A stretch of DNA of 64,000 bases. Source: CAYLLN01 sp036496265 (GTDB lineage: Bacteria; Planctomycetota; Planctomycetia; Pirellulales; Pirellulaceae). The notes beneath the pieces were generated by a model, which did not search any database, was not told where the DNA came from, and saw only the letters and a program-made list of their open reading frames with translations. The position numbers were made by a program, and so were the translations under genes. The stretch covers positions 1 to 64,000 of the forward strand of contig DASXLL010000319.1 in assembly GCA_036496265.1 (NCBI GenBank), written 5' to 3'. Positions 34,016 through 42,686 of the stretch are shown here, piece by piece; position 1 is the first letter of the stretch, and the number at the start of each line of letters is the position of its first letter.

Positions 34016-34249
34016 ATGTCTCGCCAAACCGTCGAAGAGCGCCTCTCCGCGTTGGAATCGCACGTTGCCAAGCTAGAAGCAGTCGTGCGCGGAGCGAAGC
34101 GTCCGGGAAAAGACTGGCGCAAGACGATCGGTGCGTTCACCGATGACCCCGGCATGCAGCAGATTCTGAAAGATGCCATGCAATTGCGCGACGAGGATCG
34201 AAAAAAGGCGCGCCAAAAGCAACCGACAAAGCGAAAACGTAACGGATGA
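34016..34249 (+). CDS. Antitoxin-like partner of a PIN toxin
   Basis: A 77-residue charged protein, MSRQTVEERLSALESHVAKL, with an N-terminal coiled coil and a basic C-terminus. GAFTDDPGMQQILKDAMQLR resembles the tail that lies over the toxin in small antitoxins. The stop overlaps the start of the PIN gene (ATGA), the normal arrangement for VapBC-like pairs. No DNA-binding fold is obvious. Confidence 0.65.
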   Translation: MSRQTVEERLSALESHVAKLEAVVRGAKRPGKDWRKTIGAFTDDPGMQQILKDAMQLRDEDRKKARQKQPTKRKRNG

Positions 34250-34677
34250 TCCTTTTAGACACGGATCACTTTTCGGTTTTGACTGACGCACGTCACGCGT
34301 TGCATGATTCGTTGATGTCGCGGCTGGAAGCAAGCAACGAGTCGTTGGCGATTCCCATCGTATCCGTCGAGGAGCAACTCCGCGCATGGCTTGCTCAAGT
34401 TCGCCGGCTGCCAGACGTTGAAAAACAAATCTTTCCGTACGACCGGTTGATTCGACTGCTTGACACGTTCTCCGCTTGGGATATCGCCCGGTGGAGCGAA
34501 CCGGCCGCCGTCGAATTCAAGCGATTACGCAAACAACGCGTGCGAATCGGCACCCAAGACCTCAAGATCGCCGCCATTTCGATCGCCAACGACGCGCTGC
34601 TGCTCTCAGCAAATCTGCATGACTTCAAGCAAGTGCCAGGGCTGCGCGTCGAAGATTGGCTGTATGCTAAATCATGA
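34246..34677 (+). CDS. PIN-domain ribonuclease toxin (VapC-like)
   Basis: A 143-residue PIN domain. It starts MILLDTDHFSVL with the first catalytic Asp. Acidic positions are in PIVSVEEQLRAWLAQ, and RIGTQDLKIAAISIANDALL holds the third and fourth sites. It ends LLSANLHDFKQVPGLRVEDW, which is typical of the family. Such toxins cleave RNA, often tRNA, when the antitoxin is lost. It is coupled to the antitoxin-like gene by an ATGA overlap. Confidence 0.87.
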   Translation: MILLDTDHFSVLTDARHALHDSLMSRLEASNESLAIPIVSVEEQLRAWLAQVRRLPDVEKQIFPYDRLIRLLDTFSAWDIARWSEPAAVEFKRLRKQRVRIGTQDLKIAAISIANDALLLSANLHDFKQVPGLRVEDWLYAKS

Positions 34678-34704
34678 CATTCATTGCCTCATACGAATGC
34701 CGTA

Positions 34705-35223
34705 ATGCGTTACTCATTGCGCACACTCCTGATCATCTTGGCGGTATTGCCGGCGATTGCTGCGTTCGTTTATTGGAGGAACTATCCCCAGTTATCTCGA
34801 GCCGAACAGATTCAAATTTGTAATGCGGTTCTGAATGACCTTTTGAATAACCCAGAGCTAACTGACTCTCGCGATTTCTATGGAACCCTCGGCGATAAAC
34901 AATTTGCACTCGTGTCGTACTTGGAATCGGGTTGCAGATGGCCATCGTGGTTTGAACCATCATTTTCCGGCTACAAGTGCCACCGATTCGACGAAAACTC
35001 TGTCGTAAATCACAGTGATCCGCGGATGTTGGGATTTCGTTTGGATAAATTCAGGCCCTTGGAGAAAATCGACGGGTTATTTGACGGGCAAATAATCGTA
35101 ACCATCACGAATGCCGGTGGATCAGGCAATGGTGGTGTCATTGGAGGTTGCAACTTTTATTTTGCGGCCGAACGGCGCGACGGTCGCTGGGGGATCAAAT
35201 TCCACGGCGCGCTCGATCCCTAA
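34705..35223 (+). CDS. Membrane-anchored protein of unknown function
   Basis: About 172 residues from ATG 34705. The opening RYSLRTLLIILAVLPAIAAF is the short N-terminal anchor seen in many planctomycete proteins. The extracytoplasmic part has no recognised motif; FYFAAERRDGRWGIKF lies near the end. It is markedly AT-richer than its neighbours, so it may have been acquired. Its stop overlaps that of the convergent decarboxylase gene. Confidence 0.6.
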   Translation: MRYSLRTLLIILAVLPAIAAFVYWRNYPQLSRAEQIQICNAVLNDLLNNPELTDSRDFYGTLGDKQFALVSYLESGCRWPSWFEPSFSGYKCHRFDENSVVNHSDPRMLGFRLDKFRPLEKIDGLFDGQIIVTITNAGGSGNGGVIGGCNFYFAAERRDGRWGIKFHGALDP

Positions 35224-36932
35224 AGGCCCCCCGCCACCCGCTTACTCAGCCTCGCCGTCAACCGCTTCAGCGCGTCGCTGGCGTCTTTGAGCGGAATATG
35301 GGCCTGAATCAGGCTCATGCCGCGGCGGTCGTTCCAGGCGGCGGTAATCGCGCGGTCGAACTCGGCCTCGGTGCGAACTTCGTAGCCGGTGCCGCCGCCG
35401 AGCAGATCGGGCAGCTTGTGATATTTCCACGGATGAATGTCGTTGTAGTGCCAGTCGCCGGCGTGCAGGAAGCGTTCGGTGCCGTAGCCGCGGTTGTCGA
35501 GGACGATGACGATGGGGGCGAGGCCGCGGCGTACAGCGGTCGAAAGTTCTAGGCCCGTCATCTGAAACGCGCCGTCGCCGACAATAACGAGAACGCGCGA
35601 TTCGGGACGCGCTGTGAGCGCGCCGATGGCGGCCGGAACGGAAAATCCCATCGACGTGTAATACGCAGGGCTGATGAACTCGGTCCGCTCGTGCGTCGTC
35701 AGCTCGCTGGCCGAGAAGAGTGAATCGCCAATGTCGGCAATCACGATGGTTTGATCGTCAATCTGCTCGTCGAGGCGATCTATGATCCGCCGCACGGTCA
35801 GCGGAGCGTCGGGCTTCAGCTCATACTTCGGCCGCGGCGGATTCAAGTCTGCCGGAATCGGCCGCTGAGTAACCGACAGCTCGCGGCTCGACAATTTCTC
35901 CAGAAACGTCTCGAGCGGCACCTGGTGATAGTGATGATGCCGGATTCTTAGTTGCTCGCTCGTCACATACATGCACCGCGCCGGATCGAGATTCGCCGTG
36001 AAAATGCCGAGATTCAGATCCGTCATGAACGTGCCGAGGAGCAGCACGCAATCGCTCTCCTCCACGAACTGCGTCACCTCGGCCCGCCCCATCGCTCCTT
36101 CATACAGGCCGATGAACAGCGGATGCTTCTCCGGGATCACGCTCTTGCCCAAAATCGTCGTCGCAATCGGAATTCTGTACTTCTCGGCGAATGCGATCAC
36201 TTTGTCTTGCAACCCAAAGCGATGAATCTCCACGCCCGCGATGATCACCGGCTGCTTTGCCTTTGACAAAAGCAAGGCTGATTCTTCGACGGCTTCTTCC
36301 GCGGCTAGTAAATCGTCTTCGTGCGTGGCCTGGTGATAGGTATGCACGATCTGCGGCACGATCTCGACCTGATCGCGCGGGATTTCGATATAGCCCGGCC
36401 GCTTGTACCGCACCACCGTGTCCAGCACGCGGTCGATCTCGCGAAACGCCACCGCCGGATCGATCAACTCCGTCGTCGCCACGCACAGCTTCTCGAATAC
36501 CTCCAGCTGCGTCCGAAAATCGCGCACCTTGTGATGCAAGAGCGGATTGTTCACGCGCTCCGCTAATCCCGGCGCGCCGCTAATGACGACGACCGGCGAT
36601 TTTTCGGCATATGCCCCGGCGATCGAGTTACAAACCGACAACCCACCGACGCAATACGTCACGCACACGGCTCCGAGGCCGTTGATCCGCGCATACGCAT
36701 CCGCCGCAAACCCCGCGCAGTCCTCCCGCGTGCAGCCGACGACCTCAATCGGACTTTTTTCCAGCTGGCCGTAAAACGTGAGGATGTAATCACCCGGAAT
36801 GCCGAAGACGTGCTGGAGGCCATAGTCCTGCAGCCGGCGAATTAGATACTGGCCGATCGACAACGGTTTTGTCGTCCGCGGCGATTGATTCGTCGGCGGG
36901 ACGGACGCCGGGATCGTTTCGATTCGCGACAT
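35220..36932 (-). CDS. Thiamine-diphosphate-dependent 2-oxoacid decarboxylase
   Basis: About 570 residues from ATG 36932 (MSRIETIPASV); the frame is open further upstream. It has the three-domain pattern of pyruvate and indolepyruvate decarboxylases. The N-terminal PYR domain reads LQHVFGIPGDYILTFYGQLE, with the catalytic Glu in EVVGCTREDCAGFAADAYAR. The central domain has PVIIAGVEIHRFG. The C-terminal PP domain reads VIVGDGAFQMTGLELSTAVR, then VLDNRGYGTERFLHAG, completing the GDG...DN Mg/ThDP motif. The exact 2-oxoacid is not predictable. It is divergent from the GlmU-like gene. Confidence 0.86.
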   Translation of the reverse strand: MSRIETIPASVPPTNQSPRTTKPLSIGQYLIRRLQDYGLQHVFGIPGDYILTFYGQLEKSPIEVVGCTREDCAGFAADAYARINGLGAVCVTYCVGGLSVCNSIAGAYAEKSPVVVISGAPGLAERVNNPLLHHKVRDFRTQLEVFEKLCVATTELIDPAVAFREIDRVLDTVVRYKRPGYIEIPRDQVEIVPQIVHTYHQATHEDDLLAAEEAVEESALLLSKAKQPVIIAGVEIHRFGLQDKVIAFAEKYRIPIATTILGKSVIPEKHPLFIGLYEGAMGRAEVTQFVEESDCVLLLGTFMTDLNLGIFTANLDPARCMYVTSEQLRIRHHHYHQVPLETFLEKLSSRELSVTQRPIPADLNPPRPKYELKPDAPLTVRRIIDRLDEQIDDQTIVIADIGDSLFSASELTTHERTEFISPAYYTSMGFSVPAAIGALTARPESRVLVIVGDGAFQMTGLELSTAVRRGLAPIVIVLDNRGYGTERFLHAGDWHYNDIHPWKYHKLPDLLGGGTGYEVRTEAEFDRAITAAWNDRRGMSLIQAHIPLKDASDALKRLTARLSKRVAGGL

Positions 36933-37214
36933 AGCGATGTCCTTCGCTGAAAAAGCGCGCTTAAGCCAGTCGGCGCAGCAAACGCGGGCCCATCGGCGCA
37001 ACATCTGCCGCTCGCCACAACAAGAATACGCGATCAACCAGTACCCGGCAGCGGAAATCCAAAACCCCCGCAAAATCTCAACTAGCCGGCCAAAGACACT
37101 TGGCATAAACCATTGTCGGGCAGTCATTTGCGCCGTAATTGACCGGACGATCCGCCTCTCCCATCTGCAGGTTTGCGATTGGTTCCGAGCCGGCCTGCGA
37201 CCTAGACTTCCCTC

Positions 37215-38474
37215 ATGGAAATCGCTGTTTTCGAAGACGAGCAGGTCTCCCGGCTGTACCCCATCACCATCGGCCGGCCTGCCTACGCCGTCACCTGCGG
37301 CAGTTTCCGGCTTGTCGATTGGCTCGCTACGCTTAGCCGCGACACTGGCGCGAGTCTCCGCGGCATCGTGCGTCCGCACCTGACCGCCATCCAACACCTC
37401 GACTATCCGCAATTCACCGCGCCGCCGAAATCAAACCGGCCAGTATTGTTGGTCAACGCACGAGTCGTGCCGTCGGTGCCGGCTTATCGAGCGCTCGCTC
37501 AATTGCTGAGCGAATCGCGCTCGGTCGCGGTCTATGAAAACGGCTCGCTGGCCGCCGCAGTCATTGGCCGGGATTTCCGGGAGACGCCGCCCGCTGATGA
37601 TACTGTTGCCATGTGGTCCAACTTCACCACCGATATATTAACGAATCGCCTCCCCACGGCCGACCTTCGTCTGCCGCTCTTCGAATACCCCCACGACGTC
37701 GTCCGTCACAACCTCGCGACGATCAACGACAGTCTCGAATTCCGCCTGAAAGATAATGGCGTCAAGGAAATCGCCCCCGGCGTCTTCGCCGCTCCCGGCG
37801 CGACGCTGGGCCAATACTGCGTGACCGACACGACCAAAGGTCCTGTCCTCCTCGACGAAGGCGCGACCGTCGGCCCGTACAGCCTGCTCCGCGGCCCGGC
37901 TTATCTCGGCCCCAAGTCGCGCGTCATTGAACACTCGGCCATCAAAGATGCCGTCTCGCTCAGCCACACGACGAAGATCGGCGGCGAAATCGAAGGCTCG
38001 ATCGTCGAGCCCTACACCAACAAACAGCATCACGGCTTTCTCGGCCACAGCTACCTCGGCAGTTGGATCAATCTCGGCGCCGGCACCTCCAACAGCGACC
38101 TCAAAAACACCTACGGCAACGTCAAGATGGAGTATCGCGGCGAGCAGGTCACCACCGGCATGCAATTCCTCGGCTGCATCCTGGGCGACTATGCCAAATC
38201 GGCAATCAACACGGGCATCTTCACCGGCAAAACCATCGGCTGCTGCTCAATGCTTTACGGCTTCGTCACCACCAATGTTCCCAGCTTCGTCAATTATGCC
38301 CGCCTCTTCGGCCAAGTGACCGAGCTGCCGCCCGAAGTCATGCTCGCCACCCAGCAGCGGATGTTCGCCCGCCGCAACGTCACCCAGCGCGACTGCGACA
38401 TCGCACTCATCCACTCCATGTACGATCTCACGCGGCATGAACGACAATTAGCCGGCGAGCCACTGGCACTCTGA
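37215..38474 (+). CDS. GlmU-like sugar nucleotidyltransferase with left-handed beta-helix
   Basis: A 419-residue protein. The N-terminus, MEIAVFEDEQVSRLYPITIG followed by RPAYAVTCGSFRL, is typical of the putative sugar nucleotidyltransferase group related to GlmU. From about residue 195 there are hexapeptide repeats of a left-handed beta-helix, for example VLLDEGATVGPYSLLRGPAY and NLGAGTSNSDLKNTYGNVKM. The usual GlmU pyrophosphorylase loop is not present, so the first domain is divergent. A role in nucleotide-sugar or cell-envelope synthesis is likely. Confidence 0.75.
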   Translation: MEIAVFEDEQVSRLYPITIGRPAYAVTCGSFRLVDWLATLSRDTGASLRGIVRPHLTAIQHLDYPQFTAPPKSNRPVLLVNARVVPSVPAYRALAQLLSESRSVAVYENGSLAAAVIGRDFRETPPADDTVAMWSNFTTDILTNRLPTADLRLPLFEYPHDVVRHNLATINDSLEFRLKDNGVKEIAPGVFAAPGATLGQYCVTDTTKGPVLLDEGATVGPYSLLRGPAYLGPKSRVIEHSAIKDAVSLSHTTKIGGEIEGSIVEPYTNKQHHGFLGHSYLGSWINLGAGTSNSDLKNTYGNVKMEYRGEQVTTGMQFLGCILGDYAKSAINTGIFTGKTIGCCSMLYGFVTTNVPSFVNYARLFGQVTELPPEVMLATQQRMFARRNVTQRDCDIALIHSMYDLTRHERQLAGEPLAL

Positions 38475-38605
38475 AATTGCTCGGTTAGGACCTCGCCGGG
38501 CAGCAGCGCCAGTCCACCAAGGACTTGGCGTCGTTGTCTGGGCCATCGGATCCCCAATCGTTCGTCAATCGTCTCGTCATTTATCGTTAGTTCCAGCCGT
38601 GGCCG

Positions 38606-39295
38606 TCACGGACGCCGGCTAATCTCGGCACGGAGTTGCTCCAGGTGAGCAAGCTGCTTTTGCAGTCGTAAAATCTCGGCGTCAATAGAGGCGATGTTCC
38701 GTTGGTCGAGGAGGCTAGACGAATGGGATTGCGGAGTGGTTTTGCCGATGCGGTGCAGAATCGGAATGATCACGGTGACAGCGGCATCGAGGATGGCAAG
38801 TGCAGCGATGAAGCGGTACGTGCGATCGAGTTCGAATTTAAAGAAAATGATCGCCACGAGCAGGAAAGCCAGGCCGAAAATGATCTGACATGCGATTAAA
38901 AAAACCCAGCGATAGGATCCCTCCAGCCGAGCGATTGACAACAGCGACACGTGGGCGGTTGCCACGGCCAGAATGCACGCTGAAGCGGCTGTTTTCCAAT
39001 AGGTGTCCGAATTCACGTCGATCCACATGCCAAGCAGGATCATTCCCGCCCCGAGCGCGGTCAATGCTACGCCTGCGATCGGCAAGGCATTCATGCCGCG
39101 CGGCGTCCGCGACAGGTCGGATGCCAATCCGCAAACGCTCGCTACCGCGATCGTGATCGTCGTGAGGATGACGCGGACTTCAATCCAGCCCCATGTCGCT
39201 CGCATGACGAGAACGACACCGATCAGAGCCGCCAGCAACACCGAACCGATCGCGACATACAGCAATGCTCGTCGGAAGTTGAATCCAGAGTGCAT
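38606..39295 (-). CDS. Six-helix membrane protein with C-terminal coiled coil
   Basis: A 229-residue protein with six hydrophobic helices: LLYVAIGSVLLAALIGVVLV, VILTTITIAVASVCGLAS, PIAGVALTALGAGMILLGMW, AASACILAVATAHVSLLSIA, WVFLIACQIIFGLAFLLVAI and IAALAILDAAVTVIIPILH. Residues about 195-228 form a coiled coil (IDAEILRLQKQLAHLEQLRA). No family is recognised. It lies 21 bases after the isomerase gene on the same strand and may be co-transcribed. Confidence 0.65.
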   Translation of the reverse strand: MHSGFNFRRALLYVAIGSVLLAALIGVVLVMRATWGWIEVRVILTTITIAVASVCGLASDLSRTPRGMNALPIAGVALTALGAGMILLGMWIDVNSDTYWKTAASACILAVATAHVSLLSIARLEGSYRWVFLIACQIIFGLAFLLVAIIFFKFELDRTYRFIAALAILDAAVTVIIPILHRIGKTTPQSHSSSLLDQRNIASIDAEILRLQKQLAHLEQLRAEISRRP

Positions 39296-39316
39296 GGCCA
39301 GGCCCTCCCGCGGCTG

Positions 39317-40351
39317 CTAATTCCAGCCGTTGGCATCGCGCACCTTGATCATCGTCCCAAGGATCGTGTTCCACGTTTGCTGATTCTCCAGCATGGCGTT
39401 GGGAAACATGCAGCCGTCCCAGCAGATGTGGCGGATGCCGCGGGCTTTGGCGTTGCGGAGCCAGTCGCCGGCGGTTTTGACGATGTCGAGTTTTCCATTC
39501 GGGTCGTCGGCGGGGCAATGGCGGCCGGTTTTTTCGTGGCTACCGGTGCCGTGCACCGTGCCGTCGTTCTGGGCGACGTGGAAGTCGATCGTCCAGGGGC
39601 GAAGGGCGTCGGTCATTTGCTTGAACGCGGCGTCGAACTCGGCCTGCGAATAGCCGGGCTTGAGCAGGGCGTGTTCTTCGGCATTGATGCCGAGCAGGTA
39701 GAGATAGGTGTGGGCCTGGTCGGCTTGGAAGCCGACAGTTTCGGGCATGCCGACTTCGTTGAGCAGGTCGACCATGTTCCGCCAGGAATGCATGCCGGCC
39801 CAGCAGATTTCGCCCTCGGCAGCGAGGCGTTCGCCGTTGTCCTTGGCGACGTGAGCGGCTTCTTTGAATGTGGCGGCGATTTTTTTGGTGTTGCCTTTGG
39901 GGTCTTTGTCCCAGTTCGTCGGATTGTCAGCCGAGTCGATGCGGATGACGCCGTATTTGCGGACACCATGCTTATTCAGGATTTTGGCGATGCGGCAGGC
40001 CTTTTTGACGGCTTCGACGAAGTTAGCCCGGTCTTCGTTGGTGCCCATGGCGGAGCCGCCGACGGTGCCCGGCCAGACGGGGGCAACGAGTGAGCCGACG
40101 GACAATCCCTTGGAGGCGATTTTATCGGCCATTTCGCGGATGGCGTCGTCGCTGGCGTCCGGATCGGTATGGGGATGGAAGAGGAACAGATCGATGCCTT
40201 CGAATTTTTGGCCGTTGACTTCGGCGCTAGCCGTCAGCTCCAGCATGCGGTCGAGGCTGATGGGCGGGTGGTCGGTGCCGGGCTCTTTGCCGACGAGTCC
40301 TGGCCACATGGCATTGTGCAGCTTGGGATACGTGAATTTGGGAGCGGCCAT
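39317..40351 (-). CDS. Sugar phosphate isomerase/epimerase (TIM barrel)
   Basis: A 344-residue cytoplasmic protein of the xylose-isomerase-like TIM barrel family (AP endonuclease 2 type). It has FEGIDLFLFHPHTDPDASDD, KGLSVGSLVAPVWPG, GVIRIDSADNPTNW, ERLAAEGEICWAGMHSW, ETVGFQADQAHTYLYLLG and TIDFHVAQNDGTVH. The metal-binding Glu (AAEGEI), Asp (GFQAD) and His (DFHVAQ) appear in order. Substrate unknown. A CACGAA-type repeat lies in its upstream region. Confidence 0.82.
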   Translation of the reverse strand: MAAPKFTYPKLHNAMWPGLVGKEPGTDHPPISLDRMLELTASAEVNGQKFEGIDLFLFHPHTDPDASDDAIREMADKIASKGLSVGSLVAPVWPGTVGGSAMGTNEDRANFVEAVKKACRIAKILNKHGVRKYGVIRIDSADNPTNWDKDPKGNTKKIAATFKEAAHVAKDNGERLAAEGEICWAGMHSWRNMVDLLNEVGMPETVGFQADQAHTYLYLLGINAEEHALLKPGYSQAEFDAAFKQMTDALRPWTIDFHVAQNDGTVHGTGSHEKTGRHCPADDPNGKLDIVKTAGDWLRNAKARGIRHICWDGCMFPNAMLENQQTWNTILGTMIKVRDANGWN

Positions 40352-40396
40352 GAGTTGTCCTGGTCAATTTGGATCGCGGAGGGAGTGACGGATGAT

Positions 40397-40432
40397 ACCA
40401 CGAATGGCACGAAATAGACGAAAACCACGAGA
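40397..40432. repeat. Short ACCACGAATGGCACGAAA-type repeat
   Basis: Three near-copies of CACGAA(A/T) lie 45 bases upstream of the isomerase start. It is the same kind of low-complexity unit as the CACGAAA arm at 2707-2762. Confidence 0.5.
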
Positions 40433-40837
40433 ATGGCTAGTCGGAAGGTGACGAATTGGACAGTGTCGTTGTTTTGGGTGGTGAACGTCGTCAGGCGTAT
40501 GCGTATGCATTTGGTTTTTTCAGAGCATGCATTTTTCGCAAATTGTTGGGGCCACGGCGGTTACGATATGTTTGTACATGCATGGTTATGCACATTATGC
40601 AGGGTGGCTCACGGAGGCATTTTTTTGTTTTTTTTTGCCGCAAAGGTCTGTCTGGGACGGTGCGTAAGCGCGTTGGTACAAATGTTTAGATGCGCGGAGA
40701 GCGTGAATTATTGGGCGCTATCAAGCCTCAATTGCAACCGCATTGTGTCTGGAGCCCGTCGCCGCCAATGGTGAAAAACGCGACAGTTTGGCTGACGCGG
40801 GAGGACGTGTTTTCTTCGAAGCCGGCGCGCTGGTTCT
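40433..40837. other. Gene-poor stretch with T-rich tract
   Basis: The 405 bases between the repeat upstream of the isomerase and the end of the pectate lyase gene are less GC-rich than the surroundings. They contain two long T runs near 40620-40637. The plus-strand frame across it (to 40774) has no recognisable protein character. No clear hairpin precedes the T runs. I see no gene here. Confidence 0.5.
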
Positions 40838-42685
40838 TTAGCGACCAACATTTCTTATCAACGCCAGCGATTGGGGAGGGCAGCCGATCTTGTAATCCGG
40901 ATCGTTGACTGGCAGCGTGAGGATGACGACTTTTTCATCATGGGCAGCGGGCAGCGCCTGGAGCCTGATTAGCAGCGAGGACTCTCGCGCGGCAAAGGTG
41001 GCCGTACCGGCGAGGGGAGCAAAATCGCGGCCCGATATCGCATCGCCACTGAGGGTGTAGTTCACGGTTAGGCTCTTGCTCGTATCGCCGGAGCGTGTGA
41101 GTCGCCAAACGGCAGGCTGTCCCTGCTGCGCGCGGGGGACAATCGCCGAGACGGATATGATCGGTGTGGATTCGCCGCGCGGGTCGGTGTTGTTGAAGTA
41201 GTGCTCGATGTTGGCATAACCGGCAGAGATCTTGGCGCTGTCAGAGCTATCGGTGGGGTCTAAGCCGTATTGTTGTTCCCAGTAATCGGGAATGCCGTCG
41301 TTGTCGCTATCCACTGGCTTAGGCAAAGAACGGTAGTCGGGACAGCGTTCATCGGCAGGGAGGTCGAGCTCGGTGCGAATGACGGCGCCGCGCCCGGTGC
41401 GAACGCTGTTGGCAATTCTCACGTCCACCATGTCGCGGGCTGGAAGGGTAGCACCGCCATCCGCAAGCACGGATTCAAAGGCGTCGGCAGCCGTCTGCAG
41501 GGCGGCCGGCGGCTCGGACCACGGCTGATCGATTACCATTGCAGCTCGGTCGGCTGCGGAAACGTTTTTGAACTTGCTTGGGGAGTAGCCGACGGCAAGG
41601 CGGTTATTCGCCGTCGCGGAAGGAGAGCCATCGATAATGTTGCCCGAAGCATAGAGCCGGGCGAGTGGATCGCCATGAAACTCAAAGGCGATTGCCGCGA
41701 TCTCGGATGGAGTACTTGGACCGGCTTTGTAAAAATTGTTCAGCCACTGCAGGTGAACCCGCTGGCTGCCGGTGTGCGTTGGATATTCGGACCAGTTGTA
41801 GATGACGTTGTTGTAAAACGTCAGCACTGGCGGCTGATCGTCGCCGCCGGTCGTGCGGGGATTTCGCAGGCGATTGTGGGCATACAGCATGTGGTGCATC
41901 GTGGAACGGCCGTTGGGGGCGGCGCTGCCCCATAACGAGCCCTCCGAATGATTCGGCGGCGTTTGCTTGGGGTTGGCGTAATCGCAGCCTTCCGCGGCGA
42001 AGCTCCAGGAAATCGTGCTTTGACCGGCATGCGTGACCGTCAGATTCTCGTCCGTGGCCCAGGAAGTGGAGCAATGATCGATCACAATCCGGTTCAGGTC
42101 GTCGAATTCAGACACCTGCTTGCCGCGCTCCTCCTTTTTCAGTTTCGTTTTTTCAAATTCCTCGGGGCTAACTCCTTCCGCTTGCGTTTGAACACCCTTG
42201 GCAATGGGTTTGATTTCGAGCGCGTCGCCTGAGTCGCCTTCGTAGTTCCAGCCACGCCGGCAGCGGATGTGCCGGACAATGACATTGTCGGCTGATATGG
42301 TTAGCGTGCCGCCTTTGATGCAAATGCCCTCGCCCGGCGCCGTCTGGCCCACGATGGTGATGTTGGGATGTGCGACGGCGATTTTTTTCGGGAGTTTTTT
42401 GTCTTGCTTGGAACCGTTCGCGGTGGGAGTGAGATCGATAATGCCCGATACATCGAACACGACGATGCGATTGGGTTGACTGACGCAGTCGGCCAATGAG
42501 CCCGGGCCGCTGGGGGCTAGATTCGTAACATGCACGACCTGACCGCCTCGTCCACCGGTCGCAAACTGGCCATCGCCTTCGGCCCCGGGAAAAGCGGGAA
42601 CATCCTGGGCCAAGCAAACACCTGCCAGGTATAAGAAGCCGAGGAGCGGCCAGCTAACGCGTGGTAACAACGCAGCGAACCCCAA
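40838..42685 (-). CDS. Exported PL1-type pectate lyase with Calx-beta domain
   Basis: A 615-residue secreted protein with a signal peptide (SWPLLGFLYLAGVCLA). The catalytic part (about 28-430) begins VPAFPGAEGDGQFATGGRGG, the usual opening of planctomycete pectate lyases. It contains NIVFDVSG-like IVVFDVSGIIDLT, NVIVRHIRCRRGWN, WSFAAEGCDYANP and HHMLYAHNRLRNPR typical of a parallel beta-helix. A calcium-binding type-3 repeat follows, SDNDGIPDYWEQQYGLDPTD (about 470-490). A Calx-beta domain (about 520-610) ends the protein. It cleaves polygalacturonate or a related polymer outside the cell. The start is TTG, with GGAG upstream, and lies next to the stop of the esterase gene. Confidence 0.83.
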   Translation of the reverse strand: MGFAALLPRVSWPLLGFLYLAGVCLAQDVPAFPGAEGDGQFATGGRGGQVVHVTNLAPSGPGSLADCVSQPNRIVVFDVSGIIDLTPTANGSKQDKKLPKKIAVAHPNITIVGQTAPGEGICIKGGTLTISADNVIVRHIRCRRGWNYEGDSGDALEIKPIAKGVQTQAEGVSPEEFEKTKLKKEERGKQVSEFDDLNRIVIDHCSTSWATDENLTVTHAGQSTISWSFAAEGCDYANPKQTPPNHSEGSLWGSAAPNGRSTMHHMLYAHNRLRNPRTTGGDDQPPVLTFYNNVIYNWSEYPTHTGSQRVHLQWLNNFYKAGPSTPSEIAAIAFEFHGDPLARLYASGNIIDGSPSATANNRLAVGYSPSKFKNVSAADRAAMVIDQPWSEPPAALQTAADAFESVLADGGATLPARDMVDVRIANSVRTGRGAVIRTELDLPADERCPDYRSLPKPVDSDNDGIPDYWEQQYGLDPTDSSDSAKISAGYANIEHYFNNTDPRGESTPIISVSAIVPRAQQGQPAVWRLTRSGDTSKSLTVNYTLSGDAISGRDFAPLAGTATFAARESSLLIRLQALPAAHDEKVVILTLPVNDPDYKIGCPPQSLALIRNVGR

Positions 42686-42686
42686 C

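Noticed and set aside
34016..34677. Larger defence island around the PIN pair
   Set aside because: Neighbours are a WD40 protein, an unknown anchored protein and a decarboxylase; no nuclease, helicase or other defence genes are close.
40433..40774. 113-codon plus-strand frame
   Set aside because: No ribosome binding site, odd composition and no family resemblance; treated as part of a gene-poor stretch.
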